Assembly: GCA_964489015.1 (NCBI GenBank)
Contig: CAZAXD010000002.1
Coordinates: 99,959-163,958, forward strand
Reading direction: 5' to 3'
Length of the DNA: 64,000 bases
DNA from: JAPYWM01 sp964489015
GTDB lineage: Bacteria; Bacteroidota; Bacteroidia; SpSt-205
Shown here: piece by piece, positions 8,096 to 17,407 of the stretch
Position numbering within the stretch: position 1 is the first letter of the stretch
How the letters are laid out: each line of letters begins with the position of its first letter
The notes under the pieces: model-generated
The model's input: the letters and a program-made list of their open reading frames with translations, nothing else
What the model was told of the DNA's origin: nothing
Database searches by the model: none
Position numbers and translations under genes: made by a program

Positions 8096-9820
8096 TTACG
8101 CCGTCGTATCCCCGCTGAGAAGGGCCTTGAGACGAGAGATGGCCTCCAGGTCACCAAGGGTTTCACGCTTTTGAGCGCGTGTCACGGGCTCTGGTAGCGC
8201 CGGCGCTGCGGCCTCCTCGGTCGCCTCACCTTTGCGGCGGCGGGCGCTTCGGGCCTGCTTCTCGACGCGGGCCAGCACGATCGTCCTATTCCCTTCGTCA
8301 ATCTCCACCACCCTGAAAAGATCACTGCTTCCCTCCTTCGGCATATCTCCGCCTACCTTGAGGTAATGCATCGGTACAAAACCCTCTACACCATGCGCAA
8401 GCGCTACCACGGCACCTGCCTCGGTTATCCGTTCTACGATGCCCTCATGATAAGACCCCTCCTTGAAGATCTGCTTGATAAGCTCCCAGGGGTCTTCGGT
8501 AAGCTGCTTGTACCCCAGGCGCATCCGACGATGGTGTGAGTCTACTTCTAAAACCACGACATCTATCTCCTGCCCTCTTTGGAAGATCTCGGACGGATGC
8601 TTGATGCGCCGGAACCAGGATAGATCACGAAGGTTGATGAAGCCCTCGATACCCGGCTCCAGCTCGACAAAGGTGCCAATATTAGTGTGATTACGAACGA
8701 TGCCCCGATGTACACTACCAGTTGGATACTTCTCAGCAGCTTGTAGCCATGGATCAGGATAAAGCTGCTTCATGCTCAGGGTGAGACGCTGGGACTCTGG
8801 ATCGAACTGGATGACCTTCGCCTGAATCTTGTCGCCAACTTTATACTTGGAGAGCTCTTCTGCCGCTGTGGTAGACCACGCTAGCTCAAAGACAGGCAAA
8901 ATGCCTTCGATACCAGGGACGACCTCTACAGTCAGACCAAACTCCGCAATCGCTACGATACGCCCTTCTACGACAGCATCCACTTTGAGCCAATCAGGAG
9001 GATTTTGCCAAGGATTCGGCTGCAGTTGTTTGATACCTAGATTGACGCGACCACTTTCGGGGTCATAATCTAGTACGACGACGCGAACTGTGTCTCCAAT
9101 TTTGTAAAGCTCCTCGGGGTGAGACACGCGACCCCAGGAAAGATCGGTGACGTAAACGAGACCATCGATGACGCCACCTAAGTCCACAAATATCCCAAAT
9201 GAAGCCACGTTTTTGACCGTACCTTCCAAGATAGTCCCCCGCTCTAGGATGCTCATCACCCGCTCTTTTTGCTTGACGAGCTCCTCTTCTATGAGCGCCT
9301 TGTGGGAAACCACCACGTTATGCTGGCTGGGGTTGATTTTGACGACCTTGAAGCGCATGCGGCGGCCGATGAGCTCTTGATAATTATCGGACGAACGTAA
9401 GGGGCGCATATCTACCTGAGAGCCAGGCAGAAAGGCTTCTATCCCGTCAATATCCACGACGAAGCCGCCCTTGGTCCGTCGGCGAATGACGCCTTCTATG
9501 GGTCTGTCTTGTTCTAAGGCTTCCTGGATCATTTGCCAGGTGCGCAGAGAATGCGCCAAACGCCGCGATAGCTTAGCCATACCCTCTCGCGTCTGTTCCG
9601 CTTCCACGTAAACTTCAATCTCGTCCCCTACTTGCGGTTTGGGTTCGTCTGCATGCCATTCGGATAGAGGAATGCGTCCTTCGGCTTTGTGACCGATGGA
9701 TATGAGTGCTTCGCTCTCGTCTACAGCCACGACCTTCCCACGAACAATCTGATTCTGCAGCCGAGGCGGCAAATACGCCTGGTACAGTTTCTCTAAGTCG
9801 ACTTCCTGGATATGACTCAT
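8096..9820 (-). CDS. rpsA: 30S ribosomal protein S1
   Basis: A 574-residue RNA-binding protein with six S1 repeats; typical blades read G-x-V, FGIFVDLGGVIDGLVYVTDLSW, GTFVELEPGIEGF and end in RVNLGIKQL or RLTLSMKQL. S1 helps mRNA bind the 30S subunit. The C-terminus is a charged tail. The ATG at 9820 is 7 bases after a TAACTTTG box with a -33 TTG at 17 bases spacing, so its mRNA should have almost no leader. tRNA-Val follows. Confidence 0.95.
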   Translation of the reverse strand: MSHIQEVDLEKLYQAYLPPRLQNQIVRGKVVAVDESEALISIGHKAEGRIPLSEWHADEPKPQVGDEIEVYVEAEQTREGMAKLSRRLAHSLRTWQMIQEALEQDRPIEGVIRRRTKGGFVVDIDGIEAFLPGSQVDMRPLRSSDNYQELIGRRMRFKVVKINPSQHNVVVSHKALIEEELVKQKERVMSILERGTILEGTVKNVASFGIFVDLGGVIDGLVYVTDLSWGRVSHPEELYKIGDTVRVVVLDYDPESGRVNLGIKQLQPNPWQNPPDWLKVDAVVEGRIVAIAEFGLTVEVVPGIEGILPVFELAWSTTAAEELSKYKVGDKIQAKVIQFDPESQRLTLSMKQLYPDPWLQAAEKYPTGSVHRGIVRNHTNIGTFVELEPGIEGFINLRDLSWFRRIKHPSEIFQRGQEIDVVVLEVDSHHRRMRLGYKQLTEDPWELIKQIFKEGSYHEGIVERITEAGAVVALAHGVEGFVPMHYLKVGGDMPKEGSSDLFRVVEIDEGNRTIVLARVEKQARSARRRKGEATEEAAAPALPEPVTRAQKRETLGDLEAISRLKALLSGDTTA

Positions 9821-9827
9821 GCGGGGG

Positions 9828-9855
9828 CAAAGTTACAAAACTTTCACAGTCGCAA
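9828..9855 (-). promoter_or_regulatory. rpsA promoter (TTG-N17-TAACTTTG)
   Basis: On the minus strand a TTG at 9853-9855 and TAACTTTG at 9828-9835 are separated by 17 bases. The -33 element lies inside the end of the upstream phoD-like gene. The box ends 7 bases before the rpsA ATG. Confidence 0.7.
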
Positions 9856-11565
9856 GCGACATCCAAAATAGGCCTGATCCGTTTCCGCTCGCAAAAAGTA
9901 ATACCCAGGGGGCAAGGCCTGGGGAAGTTCAAGCTGGCGGATGCCTTTCCATTGCTGGGCTGGATAGGTCGGAGATTGCCAGACCCTCTCGCCTTGTGCA
10001 GAATACAAACAAAATCGCAGGTTTTCTGCTTGTAATGCGCTGGGTTGCCCCCAACGAAAGGCAACGATTCTACCCCGGACTGTTTCTACGAAGAAAGTGA
10101 GCCCTAAATTGGGGTGCGTAAGACGGGGCCAAAGGCTGGGCGGCAACGGCAGGATGTCCGCTGTAAGGAGGAGCTTGGCCAGCGTGTCCCCGCGATAATT
10201 AAGACTCAGGAGCCACAGACTATCTCCTTGAAACATCAAGTACCCGAGCGCAGTCGAAAAGTCTTTTCGCGTGATACCTTGACCACCAGCGTTGAAAATG
10301 CTAATGCCCAGTTTTTTGGCAAGCTGATAAGAGCGCCGTTCGGTCTTACCAGCGCCTCCCGTCATGAGCTCCGGAAAACCTCCCATGGTGCCATCTTCTA
10401 ACGTCGCAATATGCGTGTCTCCGCTTACAAACACCACTCCTCGGATTTGATGGGTCCAGCACCAAGCGAGCAGGCTATCCTGATCAGCCGGATAGCCTGC
10501 CCATGTATCAGCGATGAAACCGGCAATAAAGATAGCAGGAACCTTGTACAGACCGCCGAAGATACGGAGCGTTTGCTCGGGAAGATTTAGTACCTGCTGG
10601 ATGAATAGTTGAAGATTACGGTTGTACGTGACACCCGAAAGGATGACTTTCCAGCGGGCGGTGCTCTCTCGCAAAGCCTGCTTGAAGAGAGTCATCTGCT
10701 CGCGACCCAATATGGAGATTTCGGTTTTAGGCCGGAAATAATATCGGCCTAGCTCCCCGAGTTCAAAAGCTCGCATGGTGCCTGTACGCGCAGTCCGGTT
10801 ATCTAAGAAGAAAAATTCTACGTCTCCCCACCGAAAGCGCTGGAATAAAGCTTTTTCGGCGAGCGGAAGCGGATAATGCGGGAAGAAAGCCTCATAAGCC
10901 TGCATAGCCCTCTCGCGCAAAGTCGGGGCAAAGGTGTAATCACCTATCGGCAAGTTTAGGGTTCTATACTGTGCGCGGTAGTCTTGACCAGTGTTGTCCG
11001 CTACAAAATCGTGATCGTCGTACAAGTAAGCCCAAGCGGCATGGGTACGCAGGCGGTGCGTACCAGGATCCCAATAGCGCTTTTGATAGGCATTTCGGAG
11101 GTTTTCCCATTTGCTTGGAAAGAAGTTTTCAGTTTTAGGTGGGAAATCTTTTTCTGTCGTATCAGGATATCCCCAATCTCCTAGGTGCAGCACTAGATGA
11201 GGATTGAGCTGAGCGGCGTACTGCTTGAGGGCTTTTTCTGACTTGAGCTTAGGATCGAGGGCATCGCAGGAAATGGCGGCTACGCGTAGCGGTGAGAGCG
11301 GGGGTGTGTGGAAGCTGCCGCTCACGAGGAGCCCAGAGGTAAGCTTTACCTCGTATACGTAATGCGTTGCAGGTGTAAGGCGGGCGAGGGCCAGGCAAAC
11401 GGGCGTAGAATCTGCACTGAGGGTCGTGTCTAAAAGCCCGGCGATAGTGACTCTGGGTTTAGGGTCCCAAATACAAAGCGTGGCTGAGGTGTCCGTCACA
11501 CCGCCTACTAGTACTTGTGCACGGAGCAGCGAGAGGGTAAATACTAGTGGCGTGAAGCGAAGCAC
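9844..11565 (-). CDS. PhoD-like phosphatase with T9SS-type C-terminal domain
   Basis: A 573-residue secreted protein. A short signal peptide (MLRFTPLVFTLSLLRAQ) is followed by a fibronectin-like domain, then a metallophosphatase domain with PhoD motifs: HLGDWG, LYDDHDFVADN, EFFFLDNRTART and FVSGDTHIA. The last about 85 residues (NLRFCLYSAQGERVWQ, LPPGYYFLRAE) resemble a type A T9SS sorting domain, so the enzyme may be exported to the surface. PhoD enzymes release phosphate from esters. The start is a GTG at 11565, just after the CCA end of tRNA-Phe; no other start preserves the signal peptide. Confidence 0.85.
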   Translation of the reverse strand: MLRFTPLVFTLSLLRAQVLVGGVTDTSATLCIWDPKPRVTIAGLLDTTLSADSTPVCLALARLTPATHYVYEVKLTSGLLVSGSFHTPPLSPLRVAAISCDALDPKLKSEKALKQYAAQLNPHLVLHLGDWGYPDTTEKDFPPKTENFFPSKWENLRNAYQKRYWDPGTHRLRTHAAWAYLYDDHDFVADNTGQDYRAQYRTLNLPIGDYTFAPTLRERAMQAYEAFFPHYPLPLAEKALFQRFRWGDVEFFFLDNRTARTGTMRAFELGELGRYYFRPKTEISILGREQMTLFKQALRESTARWKVILSGVTYNRNLQLFIQQVLNLPEQTLRIFGGLYKVPAIFIAGFIADTWAGYPADQDSLLAWCWTHQIRGVVFVSGDTHIATLEDGTMGGFPELMTGGAGKTERRSYQLAKKLGISIFNAGGQGITRKDFSTALGYLMFQGDSLWLLSLNYRGDTLAKLLLTADILPLPPSLWPRLTHPNLGLTFFVETVRGRIVAFRWGQPSALQAENLRFCLYSAQGERVWQSPTYPAQQWKGIRQLELPQALPPGYYFLRAETDQAYFGCRLRL

Positions 11566-11566
11566 G

Positions 11567-11642
11567 TGGTGGTGACGGGCGGACTTGAACCGCCGACCCC
11601 CAGATTTTCAGTCTGGTGCTCTACCGACTGAGCTACATCACC
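11567..11642 (-). tRNA. tRNA-Phe (GAA anticodon), CCA encoded
   Basis: The minus strand folds as a 73-base tRNA (11570-11642): acceptor GGTGATG with CGTCACC, anticodon stem CCAGA/TCTGG with loop CTGAAAA, anticodon GAA, T arm GGCGG-TTCAAGT-CCGCC, discriminator A, followed by encoded CCA (11567-11569). ftsK ends 39 bases upstream and the phoD-like GTG start follows after one base, all on the same strand. Confidence 0.95.
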
Positions 11643-11681
11643 AAATCGCTGCAAAGATAGGGCTTTCTGCACAAATACAAA

Positions 11682-14084
11682 TCATCGGTACGGTTCTAGC
11701 AGACTCTCGTCTTGAACCAGGACCTCGCGAGGCTTACTACCACGACCTGGTCCTACGATACCGGCTCGCTCCAGCTGGTCCATTAGACGCCCTGCACGGT
11801 TGAAACCGATCCCGAGTTTGCGTTGTAGAAGAGACGTAGACCCGTACTGGCTCCGCACGACTAAGAGAGCTGCTTCGTAGAAGAGCGGGTCACGTTCCTC
11901 GCTTTCAGTTGGGGTTGTTTCGTCGCGCTCCGGCCTAGGCGGTTCGGGTAAGGTATAAGGGAGTGGCTGCTTTTGATGCGCAATGTGGTCTACCACCCGC
12001 TCAATCTCAGCCGTGCTTACGAGACCGCTCTGAAGTCGAATGAGTTCGGTCCCCATCATGAAAAGCATGTCTCCCCGACCGATGAGGCGCTCGGCGCCGT
12101 TCGTGTCTAAGATGGTACGAGAGTCTACGCCTGAGCTAACCCGAAACGAGAGGCGAACGGGAAAGTTAGCCTTGATAAGGCCCGTAATGACATTGACCGA
12201 TGGGCGCTGCGTGGCTAAAATTAGGTGAATCCCCACAGCCCGAGCAAGCTGGGCCAGCCGGCATATGGGGGTCTCCACTTCCTTGCCAGCTGTCATCATG
12301 AGGTCTGCCAGCTCGTCGATGATTAGCACGAGGTAAGGCAAGTAGCGATGGCCTTCTGCGGCGGACAAGCGCCCACGCTGCCAGGCCTCATTGTATTCGA
12401 TAATGTTGCGGACTCGAGCTTCCTTGAGCAGGTCATACCGCAGCTCCATTTCCAGCACTAGGCTCTGAAGCGCCGGCAGAGCTTCCTCGACCTCCGTGAT
12501 GATACCCGACGCAATCCCCGGTATCTGCACTAAATAATGAGACTCTAAATGCTGGTATAAGCTCATTTCTACCTTTTTGGGGTCAATGAGTAGAAACCGT
12601 ATTCGGTCCGGAGATAAGCGGTAAAGCAACGAGAAGATCATACAGTTGAGCGCGACAGACTTACCCTGACCGGTCGCGCCAGCGATTAGCAAATGCGGCA
12701 TCTGAGCCAGGTCCCGTACATAGATTTCGTTTGCAATGGTCTTGCCTAAAGCTAAGGGCAAACGACTGTCTGTTCTTTGATAAGCCGGGGCCTGTAACAG
12801 CGTGCGTAGTGAGACGGTTTGCGGCTCCCGATGAGGTACTTCTATCCCGATGGTGCCTTTACCAGGTAGAGGAGCCACGATCCGAATCCCCAGCGCAGAT
12901 AGACTGAGAGCTATATCGTCCTCTAGGCTCCGAATGCGACTGATCCGAATCCCCGGCGCCGGTACGATTTCAAAGAGCGTTACGGTCGGCCCCACCGTGG
13001 CAGAAATGCGTGTAATCTGAATCCCGTAATGCGCAAGGGTCTCGACGATCTGCTGCTTGTGCCGCTCAAGCTCCTGGGGACTCGGTAGCGGTGCCGCGAG
13101 ACGTTCATGAACCTCAAGCAGTTCTAGGGGCGGAAACGCCCAATTCTCAGCAGGAGGCGGTACAAACGGCTCATATAGGGAATCCTTAGCCGAAGGAAGT
13201 GGAGCGAGTTTCTGGCGCTTCTCGAGGGTCGGCGGCTCAGGGACTTCCTCTGATGTAAAGCGTTCTTTACCCTCGTCTATAGAAAGCTCGACCGCCTGAG
13301 CGATAGCTGGGAATTTTTCCTGAGCGCGGGGCATCGCAGCATCCTCGGCAGTCGGTACAGACGACCAAGACAAAGGGAGCGCTGGCGCCTCTGGAACTTC
13401 TACGTCGGTAGCTGCATCCGATGCTAAATCAGGGGCCTCTTGAGCTGTCTCGATTGGGTGCAGGGTGTAGGAAAAGAGCTCCCTTTCAACGAGTTCTTCC
13501 GTTGGCTTACTTTCGATGAGGGCCTCTGGCGATTCTATGGGCTCCACGGTACCCAATGTCTCCTTTTTAGTGGAGAGCCGCTGCAGCCAGCGCCGTAGGC
13601 CATACCCTGCCCCGCTCACCAAGGCTAGCCATGTAATGATAAGGCCCACTTTGCCAATATACAGGTCCAATACGCTTGCAAACGCGGCCCCTACCACACC
13701 ACACCAGATTAGATCATGCAGGACGTCCATCTGAACAAGGACCCCCCCGATTGTAGAGACGAAATAAGCCAGGAGCAGGCCCATAACTAAAAACTTTCTT
13801 CTCATGGGCCTTTGCTTGAGCCAAGAGATACCTGCATACAGGAGGGTGACGGGAAAGAGAATTCCTATCCAGCCAAACCCCCGATAAATCAAGAGATGAG
13901 CTAGTCGAGCGCCTACCCAGCCGGTAGGATTTTCGAGGCGAATGGCGCCTGGTGTCCCTTCGAGCGCAGCCAAATCCTGGGTGTAGGTTCCAAAATACGC
14001 TAACACCGCCATGAGTAGGTAAAGACCTACCACGGCCGTGCTCATACCAAGTACCATTCGGCGCGACGAGAGCCCCCGCTCCAC
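11682..14084 (-). CDS. ftsK: DNA translocase FtsK/SpoIIIE
   Basis: An 800-residue membrane-anchored motor that moves chromosome dimers through the septum. Four or five membrane helices occupy residues about 1-180, then a Pro/Glu-rich linker to about 300, the alpha/beta motor with Walker A GATGQGKS and Walker B LVLIIDELADLMM, RLAQLARAVGIHLILATQRPSVNVI, and a C-terminal winged-helix gamma domain (EAALLVVRSQYGSTSLLQRK). The gamma domain reads KOPS DNA motifs in known homologues. It is 10 bases downstream of the PolX-like gene in the same operon. Confidence 0.95.
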   Translation of the reverse strand: MERGLSSRRMVLGMSTAVVGLYLLMAVLAYFGTYTQDLAALEGTPGAIRLENPTGWVGARLAHLLIYRGFGWIGILFPVTLLYAGISWLKQRPMRRKFLVMGLLLAYFVSTIGGVLVQMDVLHDLIWCGVVGAAFASVLDLYIGKVGLIITWLALVSGAGYGLRRWLQRLSTKKETLGTVEPIESPEALIESKPTEELVERELFSYTLHPIETAQEAPDLASDAATDVEVPEAPALPLSWSSVPTAEDAAMPRAQEKFPAIAQAVELSIDEGKERFTSEEVPEPPTLEKRQKLAPLPSAKDSLYEPFVPPPAENWAFPPLELLEVHERLAAPLPSPQELERHKQQIVETLAHYGIQITRISATVGPTVTLFEIVPAPGIRISRIRSLEDDIALSLSALGIRIVAPLPGKGTIGIEVPHREPQTVSLRTLLQAPAYQRTDSRLPLALGKTIANEIYVRDLAQMPHLLIAGATGQGKSVALNCMIFSLLYRLSPDRIRFLLIDPKKVEMSLYQHLESHYLVQIPGIASGIITEVEEALPALQSLVLEMELRYDLLKEARVRNIIEYNEAWQRGRLSAAEGHRYLPYLVLIIDELADLMMTAGKEVETPICRLAQLARAVGIHLILATQRPSVNVITGLIKANFPVRLSFRVSSGVDSRTILDTNGAERLIGRGDMLFMMGTELIRLQSGLVSTAEIERVVDHIAHQKQPLPYTLPEPPRPERDETTPTESEERDPLFYEAALLVVRSQYGSTSLLQRKLGIGFNRAGRLMDQLERAGIVGPGRGSKPREVLVQDESLLEPYR

Positions 14085-14094
14085 CCTAGCGAAG

Positions 14095-15759
14095 TTAGCC
14101 TTTTTTCTGTCGAAAGGCGTCTGGGCCCTGATAGTTTAGGAACAACTCTGGTGGCAGAAGCCCTTTTTGCAGCACAGGCAGCGCATGGCGCAAATACCCG
14201 AGCTCGCTGGACGCATGGGCATCGGTTGTCAGGACGATAGTGACGCCTTTTTGACTAGCGCGACGGACCCACCGCCAGTCGATTTCCATGCGGTAAGGAT
14301 TGCCATTGAACTCTATAGCGACGTGATGCGTAGCGCAGGCCTCTAGAATGGCTTCTTCGTCAATAGGGTAGCCCGGTCTTCCGCGCAAGAGGCGCCCTGT
14401 CCAATGCCCTAAGACTCGCACGTAGCCGCTCGTGATAGCTCGCAGCAGGCGCGCCGTGGCCTCCTCCCGCCCCATGCTAAGCTTTTCATGGATTGAGCCC
14501 ACGAGGTAATCTAGCCGACGCCATATGGTCTCGTCATAATCCAGCTGGCCGTCTGGCAGGATATCCGCTTCTACGCCGTGGAGAAGCACCAGGCTTCCAG
14601 CATAGGTGGCATTCAGGGCCTGGATGGCTTGCGCTTGGTCCAAGAGGCGCTCCGGGCTCAGCCCACCCGCATACGCCGCTCGTTGGCTGTGATCAGCTAT
14701 CCCCAGGTAACGAAGCCCCATCGCTTGAGCCGCCGCCGCCATTTCAGCCAAGCTGCCCCGCCCATCTGAATAAGTCGTGTGCACATGAACCGTACCTAGG
14801 ATCTTCTCAAGGGTCAGCGGTTCGGGCAGTTCGCCTCTTTCCGCTACTTCCAGAATATCTGGCCAGTCACGCCACGCCGGCAGAATGTAAGGTAATTGCG
14901 CAGCCTGAAAAACTGCCTCCTCCGTTTGAGCTGCTAGCGCTTGAGGCAGACGACTTTTGACCTTCTCTACGAAATCGGCCGGCCCTGTGTGTTCTAGTAA
15001 CGCTAGGCCCCAAACCTCATAACTTACCCAGTAAATGCGTAAGGGAAATGTGCGATGTCGGGCGACTAGCTCGGCTTCAGGCTCTAAATCCGTAACCTGC
15101 CCTAGAATCGCATCTCGCGACTCAAGAGTTCCTATCAATTCAACACCCGAAAAGATCGGCAGGCTTCTGCGAAAGGCCCCCACTGGAGTTAAGCATGAAG
15201 CCCAATCCCCTAATCGATCGAAAAACTGCTCTAAAAATTGGGCGGCCTCCCAATATAAAATCTGTCCACGCTGGCTAAGATACATCTGGAGATTCGTGCG
15301 TACTGTGCTGAGGAGGCTAGGCCCCCAGCCCCGTAGATCGTCAAGTTTACCGCGTTCGATAGCTTCAAGCAGCTTTTCAGGTGAGGCTATGCGCTTTTCT
15401 CGCCATAATTGAGCGATCCGCTTGGGTCCTAGACTCGATATCTTAAAGAATTCCAACAGTTCATCTGGCCATGCTTGCCGAAGCGTTTCCAAAAGGGGAG
15501 TCGTCCCGGTGGTATAAAGGTCTCGGGCGACTTGGATAAGGCCCTGACCGATGCCAGGCTGCTGAGATAGAGCATGGAGGAACGCCGTCTCATTTTGAAA
15601 AGCCTCTTCTGGCAGGGCTTCTAGCGCCTCTGCCAGTCGCTCATAGGCTGCGATGCGGTATCGTGGTTCCGAATTCAGGCTCAGCCGGCGCGCCAAATCC
15701 CAGGCGCGAGTCCTAAGGACTTGAGCTATCCTTTCGGGTGGCATCGCGTAAGGCCGCAA
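14095..15759 (-). CDS. PolX-like protein with intact PHP domain and lost polymerase site
   Basis: A 554-residue protein with the PolX layout: helix-hairpin-helix segments (residues about 1-160), a family X polymerase-like part (about 160-320) and a PHP phosphoesterase (about 330-554). The PHP domain keeps its metal residues: HVHTTYSDG, ADHS, GVEADI, SIHEKL and TDAHASSELGYL. In the polymerase domain the motif normally G-S-x-R-R...D-x-D reads VGAFRRSLPIFSGVELI, so both catalytic aspartates are replaced (G and E). It probably acts as a 3'-5' exonuclease or phosphoesterase in repair, without polymerase activity. An alternative ATG is at 15744. It overlaps the SDR gene end by 30-47 bases. Confidence 0.85.
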   Translation of the reverse strand: MRPYAMPPERIAQVLRTRAWDLARRLSLNSEPRYRIAAYERLAEALEALPEEAFQNETAFLHALSQQPGIGQGLIQVARDLYTTGTTPLLETLRQAWPDELLEFFKISSLGPKRIAQLWREKRIASPEKLLEAIERGKLDDLRGWGPSLLSTVRTNLQMYLSQRGQILYWEAAQFLEQFFDRLGDWASCLTPVGAFRRSLPIFSGVELIGTLESRDAILGQVTDLEPEAELVARHRTFPLRIYWVSYEVWGLALLEHTGPADFVEKVKSRLPQALAAQTEEAVFQAAQLPYILPAWRDWPDILEVAERGELPEPLTLEKILGTVHVHTTYSDGRGSLAEMAAAAQAMGLRYLGIADHSQRAAYAGGLSPERLLDQAQAIQALNATYAGSLVLLHGVEADILPDGQLDYDETIWRRLDYLVGSIHEKLSMGREEATARLLRAITSGYVRVLGHWTGRLLRGRPGYPIDEEAILEACATHHVAIEFNGNPYRMEIDWRWVRRASQKGVTIVLTTDAHASSELGYLRHALPVLQKGLLPPELFLNYQGPDAFRQKKG

Positions 15760-16570
15760 AGGCGGCTTTTAGAGTCTCCCGGTCCGTTATCTGAGCCAGG
15801 TAACTAAACATAGCCCCCTGTAGACGTTCGGCGCCGTCGATGGGGACGACTGCGCCAGTGAGGTACGGGGCCAGGTCCGATAAGAGAAAGGCAGCCAATG
15901 CCCCCAGCTCTTGGTGGTTGCCGTAGCGGCCGGTGGGTAGGCGCTTTTTGTAGGTCTCCTCAAAGTCTGTGCCTGGCATGAGGCGGGACCAGGCGCCTTC
16001 TGTGGGAAAAGGGCCCGGCGCAATCGCATTCACCCGAATGCCATAGAGCGCCCATTCATACGCTAAAGAGAGGGTTAGCGCTTGTACACCTGCCTTGGCC
16101 GCCGCCGAGGGCAGTACAAAAGCACAGCCCGTATCGGTGTAGGTAGTCACGATGTTAAGAATATGGCCGGGACGCTTCTGGTTTATCCAGTAGGCGCCAG
16201 CCCAGCGGCTCATATGGAATGTACCCATGAGAACAATATCCACGACCGCCCGAAATCCCTTGGGCGAAAGCGTCTCCGAAGCCGCTAAGAAGTTGCCTGC
16301 CGCATTATTGACCACGGCGTCGACGCTGCCAAGTCTAGAGAGCACCTCTTCAAAGAAGCGCTCTACGGATTCGTAGTCGCGCACATCACAGGCGATGGGG
16401 TGTACCGCTGGACCGATTTCGCTGGCTGTTTTTTGCAGGATGGCTTCCCGTCGACCACAGATGACCACCCGGGCCCCACAGCGCACGAAAGTCTCCGTCA
16501 TAGCTCGCCCCAAGCCGGTGCCTCCGCCGGTCACAACGATAACTTTGTTTGACAAGTCTATGTTCAGCAT
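15713..16570 (-). CDS. SDR oxidoreductase, 2,4-dienoyl-CoA reductase-like
   Basis: A 285-residue cytosolic short-chain dehydrogenase. It has the NAD(P) motif TGGGTGLG, the NNAAGNFL motif and, instead of the usual YxxxK, the SAAAKAGV sequence with Lys retained, followed by APGPFPTEG. This combination is known from 2,4-dienoyl-CoA reductases, which remove double bonds of unsaturated fatty acyl-CoA with NADPH. The gene starts 3 bases after the DUF1571/LysM gene and overlaps the PolX-like gene. The substrate is inferred. Confidence 0.82.
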   Translation of the reverse strand: MLNIDLSNKVIVVTGGGTGLGRAMTETFVRCGARVVICGRREAILQKTASEIGPAVHPIACDVRDYESVERFFEEVLSRLGSVDAVVNNAAGNFLAASETLSPKGFRAVVDIVLMGTFHMSRWAGAYWINQKRPGHILNIVTTYTDTGCAFVLPSAAAKAGVQALTLSLAYEWALYGIRVNAIAPGPFPTEGAWSRLMPGTDFEETYKKRLPTGRYGNHQELGALAAFLLSDLAPYLTGAVVPIDGAERLQGAMFSYLAQITDRETLKAAFAALRDATRKDSSSP

Positions 16571-16573
16571 AAG

Positions 16574-17407
16574 CTAAAATTTATAGGCAGGATTCTGACG
16601 TGAAAAATCTATGTCCGAAAAAGGTGGATTGACTATAATCTTGTAATATTCATACCGCTCATAAACGCCATTTTCATCCTCAACCTCCACGACCAGTGGT
16701 ATTTTTCGTCGCTCATCGATAATTAGCGTAATGTGCTTGCCGTAATCAGAGGGAACCTTGATCACTTGCCCGGGCCTGAGTGTAATATCCGGTTTAGAAA
16801 AGCCATTGAGTTCCATAATCTTGTACCAGCCCACTCCCATGCGTTCTGCAATCCGAAATAGATTATCATTAGGCTGGACCGTATATTCCTGGATGTGATA
16901 GTTAGGGGGCTGAAGCCTAATCTTGTAACAGGGTTGACCATCCCAAGAAAGCTTGCCTTCATACCGAACTAGGGTAGCTACTTGGTTAGCGTAGCGTTTT
17001 TTGGCATTAAGCAGGAGGTTCCGCAGTTGGTCATACCCCGTGGCGTAAATCGTTTGATGTTGATTTTCCAGGACGAGACTCCCAAAAGGATCTAGAGTCA
17101 GGGCGACATAAGGGAAAGAGTTGGGCTTGACGAGGATTTTCACGCTGCCAGGTTCAGCTGGGAAAAGGACTTCCACCCCCTGGCGAGGGCTGATCTGATA
17201 ACCATAGATGGAAAAGGGTTTCCGCCGAAGCTTGAAGCGCATGTGTTCTAGGATAAGTCTCCCCTGGATGCGCTCATACTTTTTGAGCTCGTACTGCAGG
17301 GTTTGTAGCCGATCGGTAGCTTCGAGCATTTCGTCTAGAAGCTTAAGCGGCTCTGTCTGAGCTGGCAATAAGCTGAGCGTGCACAATAGGCTAAGCAGCC
17401 GCCCCAT
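16574..17407 (-). CDS. Secreted DUF1571-like protein with LysM domain
   Basis: A 277-residue exported protein. Signal peptide MGRLLSLLCTLSLLPAQ, then a DUF1571-like lipoprotein-carrier-type beta fold (LQTLQYELKKYERIQGRLI, YATGYDQLRNLLLN) with a LysM insertion or domain at about residues 180-225 (YTVQPNDNLFRIAERMG, LRPGQVIKVP) that should bind peptidoglycan. I chose the ATG at 17407 because the signal peptide starts there; it overlaps the ABC gene by 17 bases. Its place next to an ABC ATPase and lipid A genes hints at envelope transport, but this is inference. Confidence 0.75.
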   Translation of the reverse strand: MGRLLSLLCTLSLLPAQTEPLKLLDEMLEATDRLQTLQYELKKYERIQGRLILEHMRFKLRRKPFSIYGYQISPRQGVEVLFPAEPGSVKILVKPNSFPYVALTLDPFGSLVLENQHQTIYATGYDQLRNLLLNAKKRYANQVATLVRYEGKLSWDGQPCYKIRLQPPNYHIQEYTVQPNDNLFRIAERMGVGWYKIMELNGFSKPDITLRPGQVIKVPSDYGKHITLIIDERRKIPLVVEVEDENGVYERYEYYKIIVNPPFSDIDFSRQNPAYKF

